DNA of 64,000 nt from Pinibacter sp031553495 (GTDB lineage: Bacteria > Bacteroidota > Bacteroidia > Chitinophagales > Chitinophagaceae). Below are positions 1-8,425 of this stretch, in pieces. The DNA lies in NCBI GenBank assembly GCA_031553495.1, contig JAVBLN010000056.1, positions 42,439 through 106,438 on the forward strand. Reading direction: 5' to 3'. Numbering within the stretch: position 1 is the stretch's first letter; the number at the start of each line of letters is the position of its first letter. The notes under the pieces were generated by a model. It saw only the letters and a program-made list of their open reading frames with translations, was not told where the DNA came from and did not search any database. The position numbers were made by a program, and so were the translations under genes.

Positions 1-2282
1 GTTACTTTAAATGTTTTAGAAGCCAGGTAATTCCCATTATCTGTATACCAGAACTGCGAAGCTCCTGTACCGGCTCTATCAATTTCTATGGAAGTACAGC
101 CATAATCATGATTGGAGAGGTTCTTTATACTAGCAATTAAACCACCCGAAGCATTTTTAAAATACACCTCTGCTAAAGGACCGAGATGTTCTGATTGAGA
201 GGAGGATGATGTTGATTCAACAGGAGAGCCGGAAGAAATTGTGTAATCGAATGAAACAATTGGCATAATAGAATGAAGATAATAAACAGATAAATTACAT
301 CCGGAACCACCCCCAAATGAACCATTGCTCATTATAGTTACCGTTTGGCCAGCTCCCAGACTTGGAGAAAAAAGCATTCTATCTACAGAAGTCGCTGCTC
401 CTGCATTATCATAACAAACATTAATAACAATATTTGAACTGCCATCCCAATTAAAATTGGTTGAAAAAGGAATCGTATTTGCGCCAAGTTGAGTAGTGTA
501 ATCTCCCGAATATACTTGGGTAAAGCCCGTTGAAACAAAATTATTCAATACAGTAGTAGAAGCAGGTACCTGCGCCAAGGAAACAGTGAAACCTTTAAAA
601 GGAGTTGTGCTGTTTTTAGTATTGATATTAAATTTAAGAGATGATAACGCGGCTGTACCCGATAATCCTGAAGAGTAAATATACTCGCTTCGGATTAAAT
701 ATTGAACCCTGTGTTTAGTTAAATTATTACCCCCAAAACAACTTGCCTCATCTGTTTGGCTATAATATGGAGTTCCGATTGTTATTGTCCCGGATGAGTT
801 AGGCATTGGCGTCAGATCATTATCCATAATCGAAACAGTATGTGTAGGATAAACATCTCCAACAGAAGCGCCTCCATTATTTAATGTAAATCCTATTAGA
901 ATTGTTTTTTGCGGTGCAACAGACTTATCGTCATATACTCGAAGAGTAAATGTTTTTGATTCTGTTCCGGCTGTTGAAAACGCGATATCCATGGATGGTG
1001 ACACAAAATCTCCATTGGTTGTAACATCGTAATCTCTTCCTTTCACGGCTGTTCCACCCAATGTTAATGTTGCAGTAACAGCTTGTGAAGGAGGAAGTCC
1101 GCTGTTTAATTTGTAAACATAATCTTTATAAGTACGACAAGGGTTTGCCGGGTCGATGGTTCCCGCTGCTTCTGTAATAGCGCTCGAACCATTTTCAAAG
1201 TTAATTTGTGAATTACACACAGGAACTGCAGATGGAGCAATTGCTCCGAAAGAAAGGGCTAATGATGACCTAAGAGTACCCATAGCGGCATTCACCCTTT
1301 CAGCTTGTCCCAAAGTAAATAGCTTATACGAATTAGTATAATTCATATAATTGCTCTCCGTATTAGCTATGTAGGGCGTACCTGTACAAGGGTTATTGCC
1401 CGTGCGCGGTACAAAATCAATTACGCCGCCAATTTGATTATAGGATATAGGATCAGTATCGCACACCCTATCACCATCAGTTGCGCAATTAGTATTGGCA
1501 GGGCAGGTGTTTTTATCCGGAGAACCTTCAAACGGATGATACAAATTAAAAGCATGACCAATTTCATGAGGCAATGTTTTCTGACCGGAACGCATTTGCG
1601 TTGCCAGCATTACTGTACCATCCCAAAGTGCTCCTGCAGAACCGGAAGCCAAATAAGCATAGCCAGCTACAAACTGCCCACTTGTACCATCCATCCCGTC
1701 AATTTTATTAACTACCCAAATGTTATAGTATTTTGTAGGATCCCAGCGACTTAAATTCTTAACACTTAAATCAGACATGCCGGAAGAACCTGAATTATTT
1801 ACACCATTTGCAACATAGTTGGGTAAAGACGAAGCATCAACCCTTACGATGCCATCTGTTGCATTGCAATCCGGTGTACGCTTTGCTAAAACAAATTGAA
1901 TTGGCATGCTCACACTTCCGTCTGTAACAGAAGCATCTGCAGCATATACTTTATTCAGGTAAGCAATAGCACCTTCAATATCAGATTTTGAGGGATTGTA
2001 AGCTGATCCGACCGCACCACCGGTATGTATAACATGCACCACCACAGGTATTATGGCAGTTGAAAGTACTCCTGGTCTTTTTGAAGGTGGTAGTTTTAAT
2101 TCGGGATGTGCCTTAATGTACTGTTGTAATTCCACTTCATTTGCTTTAACCCTTTCTGCAAATTTTGCATCTGTGGCCATTAGTCTTTGATGTTGTTCAT
2201 CGAATCCGCAAATTGGCTGCGCATACACTCTTGCGCAGGCAACCAAACAAAACAAAAACACTAATTGTAGCCTTAGTTTCAT
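1..2282 (-). CDS. Secreted M43-type zinc metalloprotease (pappalysin-like), C-terminus beyond window
   Basis: The reading frame is open from an ATG at 2282 to the left window edge, giving at least 760 residues with no stop. The N-terminus is a signal peptide (hydrophobic stretch ending near ARVYAQ, about residue 22). Residues 239-249 read HEIGHAFNLYH, the extended metzincin zinc site HExxHxxGxxH with N in the G position, and M313 in MNYT is a plausible Met-turn. CDTDP lies between them, as in the M43B pappalysin/cytophagalysin group. About residues 390-470 resemble a Calx-beta segment (GRDYDV and a DND end). The remainder is Gly/Ser/Thr-rich beta material typical of large secreted Bacteroidota proteases. 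The missing C-terminus may carry a type IX sorting domain, which cannot be seen here. Role: extracellular proteolysis. The family assignment is firm; the substrate is unknown. Confidence 0.85.
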   Translation of the reverse strand, partial: MKLRLQLVFLFCLVACARVYAQPICGFDEQHQRLMATDAKFAERVKANEVELQQYIKAHPELKLPPSKRPGVLSTAIIPVVVHVIHTGGAVGSAYNPSKSDIEGAIAYLNKVYAADASVTDGSVSMPIQFVLAKRTPDCNATDGIVRVDASSLPNYVANGVNNSGSSGMSDLSVKNLSRWDPTKYYNIWVVNKIDGMDGTSGQFVAGYAYLASGSAGALWDGTVMLATQMRSGQKTLPHEIGHAFNLYHPFEGSPDKNTCPANTNCATDGDRVCDTDPISYNQIGGVIDFVPRTGNNPCTGTPYIANTESNYMNYTNSYKLFTLGQAERVNAAMGTLRSSLALSFGAIAPSAVPVCNSQINFENGSSAITEAAGTIDPANPCRTYKDYVYKLNSGLPPSQAVTATLTLGGTAVKGRDYDVTTNGDFVSPSMDIAFSTAGTESKTFTLRVYDDKSVAPQKTILIGFTLNNGGASVGDVYPTHTVSIMDNDLTPMPNSSGTITIGTPYYSQTDEASCFGGNNLTKHRVQYLIRSEYIYSSGLSGTAALSSLKFNINTKNSTTPFKGFTVSLAQVPASTTVLNNFVSTGFTQVYSGDYTTQLGANTIPFSTNFNWDGSSNIVINVCYDNAGAATSVDRMLFSPSLGAGQTVTIMSNGSFGGGSGCNLSVYYLHSIMPIVSFDYTISSGSPVESTSSSSQSEHLGPLAEVYFKNASGGLIASIKNLSNHDYGCTSIEIDRAGTGASQFWYTDNGNYLASKTFKV

Positions 2283-2827
2283 AATTAATTAGAGGTTTTA
2301 AAAAGTGATATAATAGGTACACATAAAGGAATTTGCTATTAACAAACTTCTTTACTGATTTTTTATTTAATTAAGGAAAATCAAACACACAAAGGACTTC
2401 CGGTTTAGTATTTGGGGACTTGCCGTATCGCACAATAATTAATGGGGAAATGCTGATAGTATTAAGATCGAAGGGTACACTGTTATAGAGAACTGTGAAA
2501 TCTCTGTATCAGATCATTGGGCTTCAGAATTACCCCAAGATAATACATAACTGTGAAAGACACTCCCTTTTATGAAAAAAAAATTGCACTATTGGAAATA
2601 TTCTACACTACTCTTGCAAACAGCACTCAATAAATGAAAAAATTAGGTCCTTTTCATTAAATATACTTTTCACAATATCAAATTTGCTCATATATACTTC
2701 AACTTACTTAATAGTATTTCTGCCATACAAGGCGCTGCATTACTTCCGGGTGTTTTTTATCCGCCGTTGTTGGTGTTGTGCTTAGCCTTGAGCGATAGCT
2801 TCACCAACAACATTTTCTTGTTACCAA

Positions 2828-2892
2828 CATTTGTAACTCCGGTTAAACATCGTTGCGTCGCATTACGTTCATCGGTAGGAGTACTATTGAGC
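2828..2892 (-). repeat. Dispersed direct-repeat element, type IIb
   Basis: Minus-strand copy with spacer core GCGACGC (GCGTCGC on the plus strand) and a 44-bp repeat-to-repeat distance. The AACGTAATGCGACGC spacer form is shared with the copies at 15584 and 62147. Confidence 0.85.
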
Positions 2893-2975
2893 GGTGGGTT
2901 TAATTATTAAAGAACCTCATAGGTTGTTGGAATACTTATCACCAGCAAGGCAGAAAATTGAAGCACCTGCCGAAT

Positions 2976-3028
2976 GTTGCTAAAAGCAACAGTATAGTGC
3001 TGCAAGGCTACAAGCCTTGCAGAGCGTG
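2976..3028 (+). repeat. Double-hairpin repeat module
   Basis: GTTGC-taaa-AGCAAC forms one short stem and TGCAAGGCT-aca-AGCCTTGCA a second, joined by AGTATAGTGC. The same two-stem arrangement occurs at 6753 and 16323, and the second stem alone occurs inverted at 11218. Confidence 0.75.
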
Positions 3029-3146
3029 AAAATTAGTTGAAAATTGAAAATTGAAAGCGCAGTATGCATGAGTCACTGAAAACGATTAGAGATGGAAGTT
3101 GAAAAGAATTGTTGAGACTACGAATATCCGCCTTGTGCGCGGAGCT

Positions 3147-3167
3147 CCCTTCTCCTTTGGAGAAGGG
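3147..3167. repeat. Palindrome CCCTTCTCC-TTT-GGAGAAGGG in repeat module
   Basis: A perfect 9-bp inverted repeat with a 3-nt loop. It sits in a module of about 150 bp that abuts the first direct repeat of the element at 3182. Related palindromes are at 8210, 11070 and 46229. In one frame it reads PGPSPKEKG, a peptide that recurs in apparent small ORFs at every copy; I treat those ORFs as spurious. Confidence 0.8.
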
Positions 3168-3181
3168 CCGGGGATGAGGCG

Positions 3182-3244
3182 GCTCCATAGCATTCCTACC
3201 GCACAAGTGAGTGACACAACGATGCTTAATAGTAGCACTACCGC
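3182..3244 (+). repeat. Dispersed direct-repeat element, type I
   Basis: Canonical copy: first repeat 3182-3202, spacer 3203-3223 with core GTGACAC, second repeat 3224-3244, followed by CGGTCCC and an A-run. The repeat starts are exactly 42 bp apart. Confidence 0.9.
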
Positions 3245-3490
3245 CGGTCCCAAAAAATTATTGCACAATATTATATGACTAAGAAATTGATTTTTTGCAA
3301 AAAACCCCGATTTACGGAATGGTTTTCATTTTTTATACCATCGCTTATTTTGTTGCACCATATTTTAAGAAAATGACAAAATGTTTGAAAACATACAACA
3401 AAACAAACCGTATGTGAATTAAATTTCTTTATTTTATCATTACAAAAAAACAATCTATTACCATAAAAAAACCAATATTAAATAGCCGGT

Positions 3491-5113
3491 ATGAGTTTAT
3501 TTTTAAAAAAACCGATAAACCAATTACTTGCCCAGGTAGAAGATAATGAGAAAGGACTGAAACGTACCCTTGGGGCAGGAAATCTTGTAGCACTTGGTAT
3601 TGGCGCCATTATTGGCGCGGGATTGTTTGTAAGAACCGCCGCCGCCGCCGCGGAAGCTTCCGGGCCTGCTGTTACCGTATCGTTTATTATAGCTGCTATT
3701 GGATGCGCATTTGCAGGATTATGTTATGCTGAATTTGCCAGTATGATTCCTATTGCCGGAAGCGCCTACGCCTATTCGTATGTTACAATGGGCGAATTAA
3801 TTGCATGGATCATAGGCTGGGCGCTTATTATGGAATATGCGCTGGGAGCGGCTACCGTTTCTATTGCATGGAGTGAATATTTAAACAATCTGTTAGGAGG
3901 CAGTATTCCGTATGAATGGTGCCACTCGCCTTTTGAATCGCTGCATAAAGTGCAGGGCGATGCTATTACTCAAATAACTACCGCCTTCCCCGATTTCGCA
4001 AAAGGCATAAAAAACGGCCTGCTTTTATTGAGCGACGATCAGTTTAAAGTATTACCCGCCCACCTCGCAGGATTAGTGGAAGTTCATAGGGGTATTATGA
4101 ATGCTCCGGCATTGATCATATTGCTATTGCTTACTTTACTGCTTATAAAAGGCACGCAGGAGTCTGCTTTTGTAAATGCAATTATTGTGTTCATAAAAGT
4201 GGCCATCGTATTGCTGTTCATCATTATAGGCTGGCAATTTATTAAGCCCGAAAATCACACGCCATACCTCATTCCCGATAATATTCCCGGCCACGAAGGT
4301 GTTTTTAAACATGGTTTTGGCGGATTGCTTGGCGGCGCGGCCATCGTGTTTTTTGCTTTCATAGGTTTTGATGCCGTAAGTACTGCCGCCCAGGAAGCTA
4401 AAAATCCCAAAAGAGATATGCCCATAGGCATACTTGGCTCGCTTGTTGTTTGCACCGTTTTATACATTCTTTTCGGGCATGTGCTTACCGGCGTGGCCAA
4501 CTGGCAGGAGTTTAAAGCCGCGGGAAAAGAAGCCTCCGTGGCATATGCCATTCAAACTTATATGCACGGCTATAGTTGGCTCAGCACAAGTGTAACGGTG
4601 GCCATTCTTGCAGGCTTTTCTTCGGTTATTTTGGTGATGTTATTAGGGCAAAGCCGCATTTTTTATACCATGAGCAACGATGGGCTTATTCCCAAAGTAT
4701 TTGGCGATTTACATCCGAAATTTAAAACTCCTTATAAAGCCAATCTCATTTTATTCATATTTGTGGGGCTATTCGCGGGCTTTGTGCCGGGCAGTGTCGC
4801 AGGAGATCTTACTTCATTCGGAACGTTGTTTGCATTCGTTCTGGTAAGCGCCGGCGTGTGGATCTTAAGAAGAAAAGAACCGGATATTAAACGTCCGTTC
4901 AAAGCGCCGCTGGTTCCTGCTGTCCCCATTTTGGGAGTTATAGTTTGTGGCGGAATGATAGTGGCACTTGACAAACAAACACTTACAGTAGCTTTTGTAT
5001 GGATGGTGGTGGGCTTGCTGGTTTATTTCATCTATAGCAAAAAACATAGTAAACTTCGGATCCCCGGCGATATTGTGCCAAAAGCTTCCGATTTTGAAGC
5101 TGACCAAAATTGA
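3491..5113 (+). CDS. APC-superfamily cationic amino acid permease
   Basis: This 540-residue inner-membrane protein belongs to the amino acid-polyamine-organocation superfamily, in the CAT-like branch that carries basic amino acids. The first membrane segment holds the substrate-binding glycine motif GIGAIIGAGLF (residues 36-46), and about a dozen further hydrophobic segments follow. A conserved FFAFIGFDAVSTAAQEAKNP segment lies in the middle of the protein. An extra hydrophilic insertion after the third or fourth segment (containing YEWCHSPFESLHKVQG) is typical of Bacteroidota CAT homologues. The gene stands alone, followed by a terminator-like inverted repeat. It probably imports amino acids by proton symport or exchange; the substrate cannot be read from sequence. 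The ATG at 3491 gives the usual N-terminal length. Confidence 0.92.
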   Translation: MSLFLKKPINQLLAQVEDNEKGLKRTLGAGNLVALGIGAIIGAGLFVRTAAAAAEASGPAVTVSFIIAAIGCAFAGLCYAEFASMIPIAGSAYAYSYVTMGELIAWIIGWALIMEYALGAATVSIAWSEYLNNLLGGSIPYEWCHSPFESLHKVQGDAITQITTAFPDFAKGIKNGLLLLSDDQFKVLPAHLAGLVEVHRGIMNAPALIILLLLTLLLIKGTQESAFVNAIIVFIKVAIVLLFIIIGWQFIKPENHTPYLIPDNIPGHEGVFKHGFGGLLGGAAIVFFAFIGFDAVSTAAQEAKNPKRDMPIGILGSLVVCTVLYILFGHVLTGVANWQEFKAAGKEASVAYAIQTYMHGYSWLSTSVTVAILAGFSSVILVMLLGQSRIFYTMSNDGLIPKVFGDLHPKFKTPYKANLILFIFVGLFAGFVPGSVAGDLTSFGTLFAFVLVSAGVWILRRKEPDIKRPFKAPLVPAVPILGVIVCGGMIVALDKQTLTVAFVWMVVGLLVYFIYSKKHSKLRIPGDIVPKASDFEADQN

Positions 5114-5134
5114 TTGATTTTAATATTTGCAACA

Positions 5135-5190
5135 GGATTTACATGATTAACAACATTTAAAAACTGATGTTGATCTGTAAATCCTTTCTT
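5135..5190 (+). terminator. Possible terminator after the permease gene
   Basis: GGATTTACA (5135-5143) pairs with TGTAAATCC (5176-5184), with an inner AACAT/ATGTT pairing, followed by TTTCTTTT. It lies about 20 bp after the permease stop. The sequence also resembles a widespread intergenic repeat, so terminator function is tentative. Confidence 0.5.
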
Positions 5191-5233
5191 TTCTCATACA
5201 ACTTGCCATTCATGTTTTTTTATTGTGAGCCGG

Positions 5234-5297
5234 GCTATAGTAATGCTATTAAGCGGCCGTTGCGTCGCACACTTGTACGGCAGGAATGCTATTGGGC
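5234..5297 (-). repeat. Dispersed direct-repeat element, type IIa
   Basis: Minus-strand copy with core GCGACGC (plus strand GCGTCGC) and 43-bp repeat spacing. The second repeat here resembles the first (GCTTAATAGCATTACTA), as if converted. Confidence 0.8.
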
Positions 5298-5463
5298 GAG
5301 TTATGAGTTTTGAGTAATAAGTGATGAGTGCTTTTGTTTTCACATGCAACCAGTAATTAAAGCATTCTCAATTCTCAACTCTCCATTCTCCATTTATTCA
5401 ACTTTCCACTAAATAAGGATTATTTGTACTTGATTTTTTTTGAACTTTGACTTTACGGAATAG

Positions 5464-5494
5464 TTGGACGGATAGCCATCAACTCCTAATTTTG
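5464..5494 (+). promoter_or_regulatory. Bacteroidota-type promoter for yebC
   Basis: TAATTTTG (5487-5494) matches the -7 consensus TAnnTTTG of the Bacteroidota primary sigma factor. TTG at 5464-5466 lies 20 bp upstream as a -33 element. The ATG follows 31 bp later. Confidence 0.55.
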
Positions 5495-5525
5495 CAAAAC
5501 TTTTTTAAAAGATAAATTTTTTACC

Positions 5526-6248
5526 ATGGGACGGATATTTGAGGTACGAAAGGCTACCATGTTTGCTCGCTGGGATCGTATGGCGAAGCAATTTACACGC
5601 ATAGGAAAAGAAATTGCCATAGCTGTAAAAGCTGGCGGACCTGACCCTGCCACCAACCCCGCATTGCGCCGCTGCGTGTTGAATGCAAAATCGGTAAACA
5701 TGCCTAAGGACAGGGTGGAAGCAGCAATTAAAAGAGCCCAGGGCAAAGACACCAGCAACTACGACGAAATTCTGTATGAAGGATATGCGCCGCACGGTGT
5801 GGCCATTTTGGTGGAAACAGCTACTGATAATCATGTGCGCACGGTTGCCAACCTTAAATCAATTTTCAATAAAGGCAACGGTTCTCTTGGCAATAGCGGA
5901 AGCGTAAGTTTTCAGTTCAAAAAAATGGGAGTATTTAAACTGAATCCGCAAGGGCTAAACCCCGAAGAACTTGAGCTGGATTTAATTGATGCCGGCCTTG
6001 AAGAAATGGGGGAAGGCACCGGCGAAAACGCTGAAGAGGTACTGGTATTGCGCTGCGCGTTTACCGATTTTGGAAACCTTCAAAAAGCGCTGGAAGACAA
6101 AAACATAACACCCATAAGCTCCGAACTGGAATGGATTCCTACAGTTACAGTTGAGCTAAATGAAGAGCATGCACAGGAAGTGTTAAAACTTGTTGACAAA
6201 CTGGAGCAGGATGACGACGTTCAGAAAGTGTTCCACAACCTGAAATAA
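5526..6248 (+). CDS. yebC: YebC/PmpR (TACO1) family protein
   Basis: This is a 240-residue protein, the family's usual length. The N-terminal helical domain begins MGRIFEVRKATMFARWDRMA, the Bacteroidota version of the GHSKWANIKHRK start. The family signature VKAGGPDP-NPALRRCVLNAKSVNMPKD follows, and YDEILYEGYAPHGVAILVE matches the conserved central segment. The C-terminal domains are alpha/beta. Family members have been described as DNA-binding regulators and as TACO1-like factors that help ribosomes with difficult stretches such as polyproline, so the exact job is not settled. It has its own promoter and a strong terminator, so it appears to be a single-gene unit. The identity is very secure. 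Confidence 0.95.
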   Translation: MGRIFEVRKATMFARWDRMAKQFTRIGKEIAIAVKAGGPDPATNPALRRCVLNAKSVNMPKDRVEAAIKRAQGKDTSNYDEILYEGYAPHGVAILVETATDNHVRTVANLKSIFNKGNGSLGNSGSVSFQFKKMGVFKLNPQGLNPEELELDLIDAGLEEMGEGTGENAEEVLVLRCAFTDFGNLQKALEDKNITPISSELEWIPTVTVELNEEHAQEVLKLVDKLEQDDDVQKVFHNLK

Positions 6249-6268
6249 TTTAAGATCAAGAGACGAAT

Positions 6269-6323
6269 AAAAAAGTGGTTTAAGATTACATTTGCTGTAC
6301 ATCTTAAACCACTTTTTTATTTT
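6269..6323 (+). terminator. Strong intrinsic terminator of yebC
   Basis: An 18-bp perfect stem (6269-6286 with 6301-6318, inner pairing AGTGGTTTAAGAT/ATCTTAAACCACT) has a 14-nt loop and ends in a T-run. The A-run on the left side makes it potentially bidirectional. Confidence 0.85.
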
Positions 6324-6729
6324 GAGTAACCGGCCGGTAATATTATTTGATGGCGTCTGTAATTTATGTAACGGTTTTGTTCAGTTTGTAATAAAACACG
6401 ACAGCCGTAAACTGTTTCAATTCGCTTCATTACAATCGGATTTCGGGCAACAAATTTTATCTTCTTTTCAATTGGATGCCTGTAAAGAATTTCAATCTTT
6501 CATACTTCTTAATAACGGAAATATATACACGAAGTCAACAGCGGCATTAAAAGTATTAACCCAACTTGACGGTTATGGCTGGACTAAACTTTTTTTTGTA
6601 ATTCCAAAATTTCTCAGGGACTTCATTTATTCTATCATTGCCGTCAACCGCTATAAATGGTTTGGAAAAAAAGATACCTGTATGATTCCTACACCTGAGC
6701 TGAAAGACCGGTTTATAGAAAGCACATAA
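6322..6729 (+). CDS. DCC1-like thiol-disulfide oxidoreductase family protein (DUF393)
   Basis: The protein is about 135 residues if started at the TTG at 6322 (MSNRPVILFDGVCNLCNGF). The defining motif DGVCNLC (residues 10-16) is the DxxCxxC redox-like site of the DCC family. The following FVIKHDSRKLFQFASLQS is also characteristic. An upstream TTG at 6292 would extend the frame, but it falls inside the loop of the yebC terminator and adds translated hairpin sequence, so I reject it. No ATG is available before the motif. Members are small, soluble, thioredoxin-fold proteins of uncertain role. The gene begins directly behind a terminator, so its promoter is unclear and low or read-through expression is possible. 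Confidence 0.85.
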   Translation: MSNRPVILFDGVCNLCNGFVQFVIKHDSRKLFQFASLQSDFGQQILSSFQLDACKEFQSFILLNNGNIYTKSTAALKVLTQLDGYGWTKLFFVIPKFLRDFIYSIIAVNRYKWFGKKDTCMIPTPELKDRFIEST

Positions 6730-6752
6730 AATGCCGTTGAAATAGCTTGAAT

Positions 6753-6803
6753 GTTGCTGTAAGCAACAGTATAGTGCTGCAAAGCTACAAGCCTTACAGA
6801 GCA
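6753..6803 (+). repeat. Double-hairpin repeat module
   Basis: GTTGCT-gta-AGCAAC is followed by AGTATAGTGC and GCAAAGCTACAAGCCTTAC, a degenerate version of the module at 2976. It lies between the DCC gene and the convergent methyltransferase gene. Confidence 0.7.
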
Positions 6804-6919
6804 CGCGACTTCGGATAGTGATGATCTCATTCGCTATTTCGAGCATGTATACCCGTGAATAAGAAAATTTAAGTGAAAAATTTGAAATCGTCATTGTCTC
6901 AAATCAAAATTCAAAAACA

Positions 6920-8092
6920 TCACAAAACCTGCACAATCAAAAACTTCAGGTAATGAGTATTTTCCCATCCCCATATAATTGGATGATCCGCGCTTTGAGC
7001 ATTGTATGTAACCTGCCGAAGCGTGCGCCTTGCATCTTTGGCGGCCATAGCAATAATGTCGAGGAACATGTCGGGTTGCACCAAATTAGTACATGAAGAA
7101 GTAACCAGGAAACCACCCGGTTTTACTAGTTTCATTCCTCTTAAATTAATTTCCTTATAACCTGTTATGGCTTTTTGTATATTCTCCCTGCTTTTTGTAA
7201 AAGCAGGCGGATCAAGCATTACAACATCAAATTGTTTTCCTTCCTTAGCCCATTGCTTTAGAACATCAAAGGCATTCATAGCTTCAAAATGCACAATGTT
7301 TTCCAAACTGTTTAGCTGCGCATTTTGGTTTGCCTGTTCTACCGCCTGCGCAGAAATATCCAATCCCAGCACAGATTTAGCGCCATAATGCGCCGCATGT
7401 ATTTCAAATGTGCCGGTATAAGTAAATGCGCCCAGCACATCCGCTCCTTTTACTATATGTTGAATGGCGCGGCGGTTATCCTGCTGATCAAGAAAATAGC
7501 CGGTTTTTTGGCCATTCTCCAAATCAACATAAAACTTAAGTCCGTTTTCATTGATGATAATTTTCGTATCAAACGGAGCAGACAGAAAACCTTTATGTTG
7601 AGGCAATCCTTCCAATTCCCGCACCGGCACATCGTTGCGTTCGTATATTCCTTTTGGCTGAAAGATTTTCTGTAAAGCCTTTACAATAGCAGGTTTCCAA
7701 ACATCAATGCCTAAAGCGAGTGTTTGCAACACAAAGTAGTCGTTGAACTTATCAATAATTAACGCCGGAATAAAATCGGCCTCGCCAAATATCAACCGGC
7801 AGTTTTCGGCATACCCCATTTGTTTTTTGTATTGCCAGGCCTGCAACAAACGCTTATGAAAAAACTCTTCGTTAATTTCTTCTTTCTTATCGCGTGTAAG
7901 CAATCTCACCAGTATCTGCGATTTCGGATTTATATACCCTCTGCCCACAAATTTTTCATCATGTGAAAACACTTCTACAATGTCGCCGCCATTCACTTCT
8001 CCGTCAATTTTATTTACCTCATTCCCAAAAATCCATGGATGACCGCTTTCAATTCTGCGGCTAATTTTTCTTTTTAAAAACAACTTTGTCAT
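6920..8092 (-). CDS. RlmI-like class I SAM-dependent rRNA methyltransferase
   Basis: A 390-residue protein from the ATG at 8092; a TTG three codons upstream gives an unlikely longer form. Residues 1-80 form a PUA RNA-binding domain (IESGHPWIFGNEV, GRGYINP). Residues about 210-390 are a Rossmann methyltransferase. The SAM-binding segment is VLGAFTYTGTFEIHA (219-233), the DPPAFTK motif is at 294-300, and TSSC (331-334) supplies the catalytic cysteine expected of 5-methylcytosine methyltransferases. The E. coli homologue RlmI makes m5C1962 in 23S rRNA, and the same reaction is likely here. It is convergent with the DCC gene and divergent from the GH78 gene. Confidence 0.9.
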   Translation of the reverse strand: MTKLFLKRKISRRIESGHPWIFGNEVNKIDGEVNGGDIVEVFSHDEKFVGRGYINPKSQILVRLLTRDKKEEINEEFFHKRLLQAWQYKKQMGYAENCRLIFGEADFIPALIIDKFNDYFVLQTLALGIDVWKPAIVKALQKIFQPKGIYERNDVPVRELEGLPQHKGFLSAPFDTKIIINENGLKFYVDLENGQKTGYFLDQQDNRRAIQHIVKGADVLGAFTYTGTFEIHAAHYGAKSVLGLDISAQAVEQANQNAQLNSLENIVHFEAMNAFDVLKQWAKEGKQFDVVMLDPPAFTKSRENIQKAITGYKEINLRGMKLVKPGGFLVTSSCTNLVQPDMFLDIIAMAAKDARRTLRQVTYNAQSADHPIIWGWENTHYLKFLIVQVL

Positions 8093-8209
8093 GGCCTGCA
8101 AGTTAGGAATTAGTTGAAAATTGAAAGGTGAAAGTGTATGCTGAAAACGGTTATAAATGAAAGGTGAAAAATTATTGCATTCTCAAATATCCGTTTTGTG
8201 CGCCGGGCT

Positions 8210-8229
8210 CCCTTCTCTTGGGAGAAGGG
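8210..8229. repeat. CCCTTCTC palindrome module
   Basis: CCCTTCTC pairs with GAGAAGGG around a short loop. This is a slightly shortened copy of the palindrome at 3147, again joined to the first repeat of a plus-oriented element. Confidence 0.75.
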
Positions 8230-8243
8230 CCGGGGATGAGGCC

Positions 8244-8306
8244 GCTCCATAGCATTCCTACCGCACAAGTGAGTGACACAACGATGATGCCATGAAAAAC
8301 TACTGC
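8244..8306 (+). repeat. Dispersed direct-repeat element, type I, second repeat degenerate
   Basis: The first repeat (8244-8264) and GTGACAC spacer are canonical. The second repeat is replaced by GATGCCATGAAAAACTACTGC, a form seen again in the copy at 46368, so this is a distinct sub-lineage. Confidence 0.85.
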
Positions 8307-8425
8307 CGGCACAAAAAAATATTGCCGCTTGCCTTGCGCCCGACAGTACAAGACAGTTAAAAATCTTAACTTTAATACCTTAGTATTTACCTTTCGCAAC
8401 TAATCCTTACAATAAACAGAAAAAA

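Larger units (their letters stand above)
2283..3490. other. 1.2-kb intergenic region between divergent genes, repeat mosaic in its right half
   Basis: The left 500 bp is AT-rich and shows no ORF with recognisable content. From about 2730 it becomes a repeat mosaic: a short element copy (2828-2892), a double-hairpin module (2976-3028), TTGAAAATTG-type tandem sequence, a CCCTTCTCC palindrome (3147-3167) and a second, inverted element copy (3182-3244). Promoters for both the protease and the permease must lie here, but I could not pick a convincing TAnnTTTG motif. Confidence 0.7.
5191..5525. other. Intergenic gap with one element copy and tandem tracts
   Basis: Besides the element at 5234-5297, this gap holds a GAGTTTTGAGTAATAAGTGATG tract broken by an AGTGCTTTTG/AAAGCATTC inverted pair (about 5326-5370) and TCAATTCTCAACTCTCC repeats. 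The yebC promoter is at the right end. Confidence 0.6.
8093..8425. other. Divergent intergenic region with palindrome module and element
   Basis: It contains TTGAAAATTGAAAGGTGAAAG tandem-like sequence, the CCCTTCTC palindrome (8210-8229) and an element copy (8244-8306). A TACCTTTC at 8391-8398, just upstream of the GH78 gene, is one base off the TAnnTTTG consensus and may be its promoter. Confidence 0.55.

Noticed and set aside
3086..3268. Small minus-strand frame ending in the PGPSPKEKG peptide, with look-alikes at 8172, 10957 and 46104
   Set aside because: All four are translations across the type I element and the CCCTTCTCC palindrome, in either strand direction. They have no start signal of their own, so I treat them as repeat sequence and not as a protein family.
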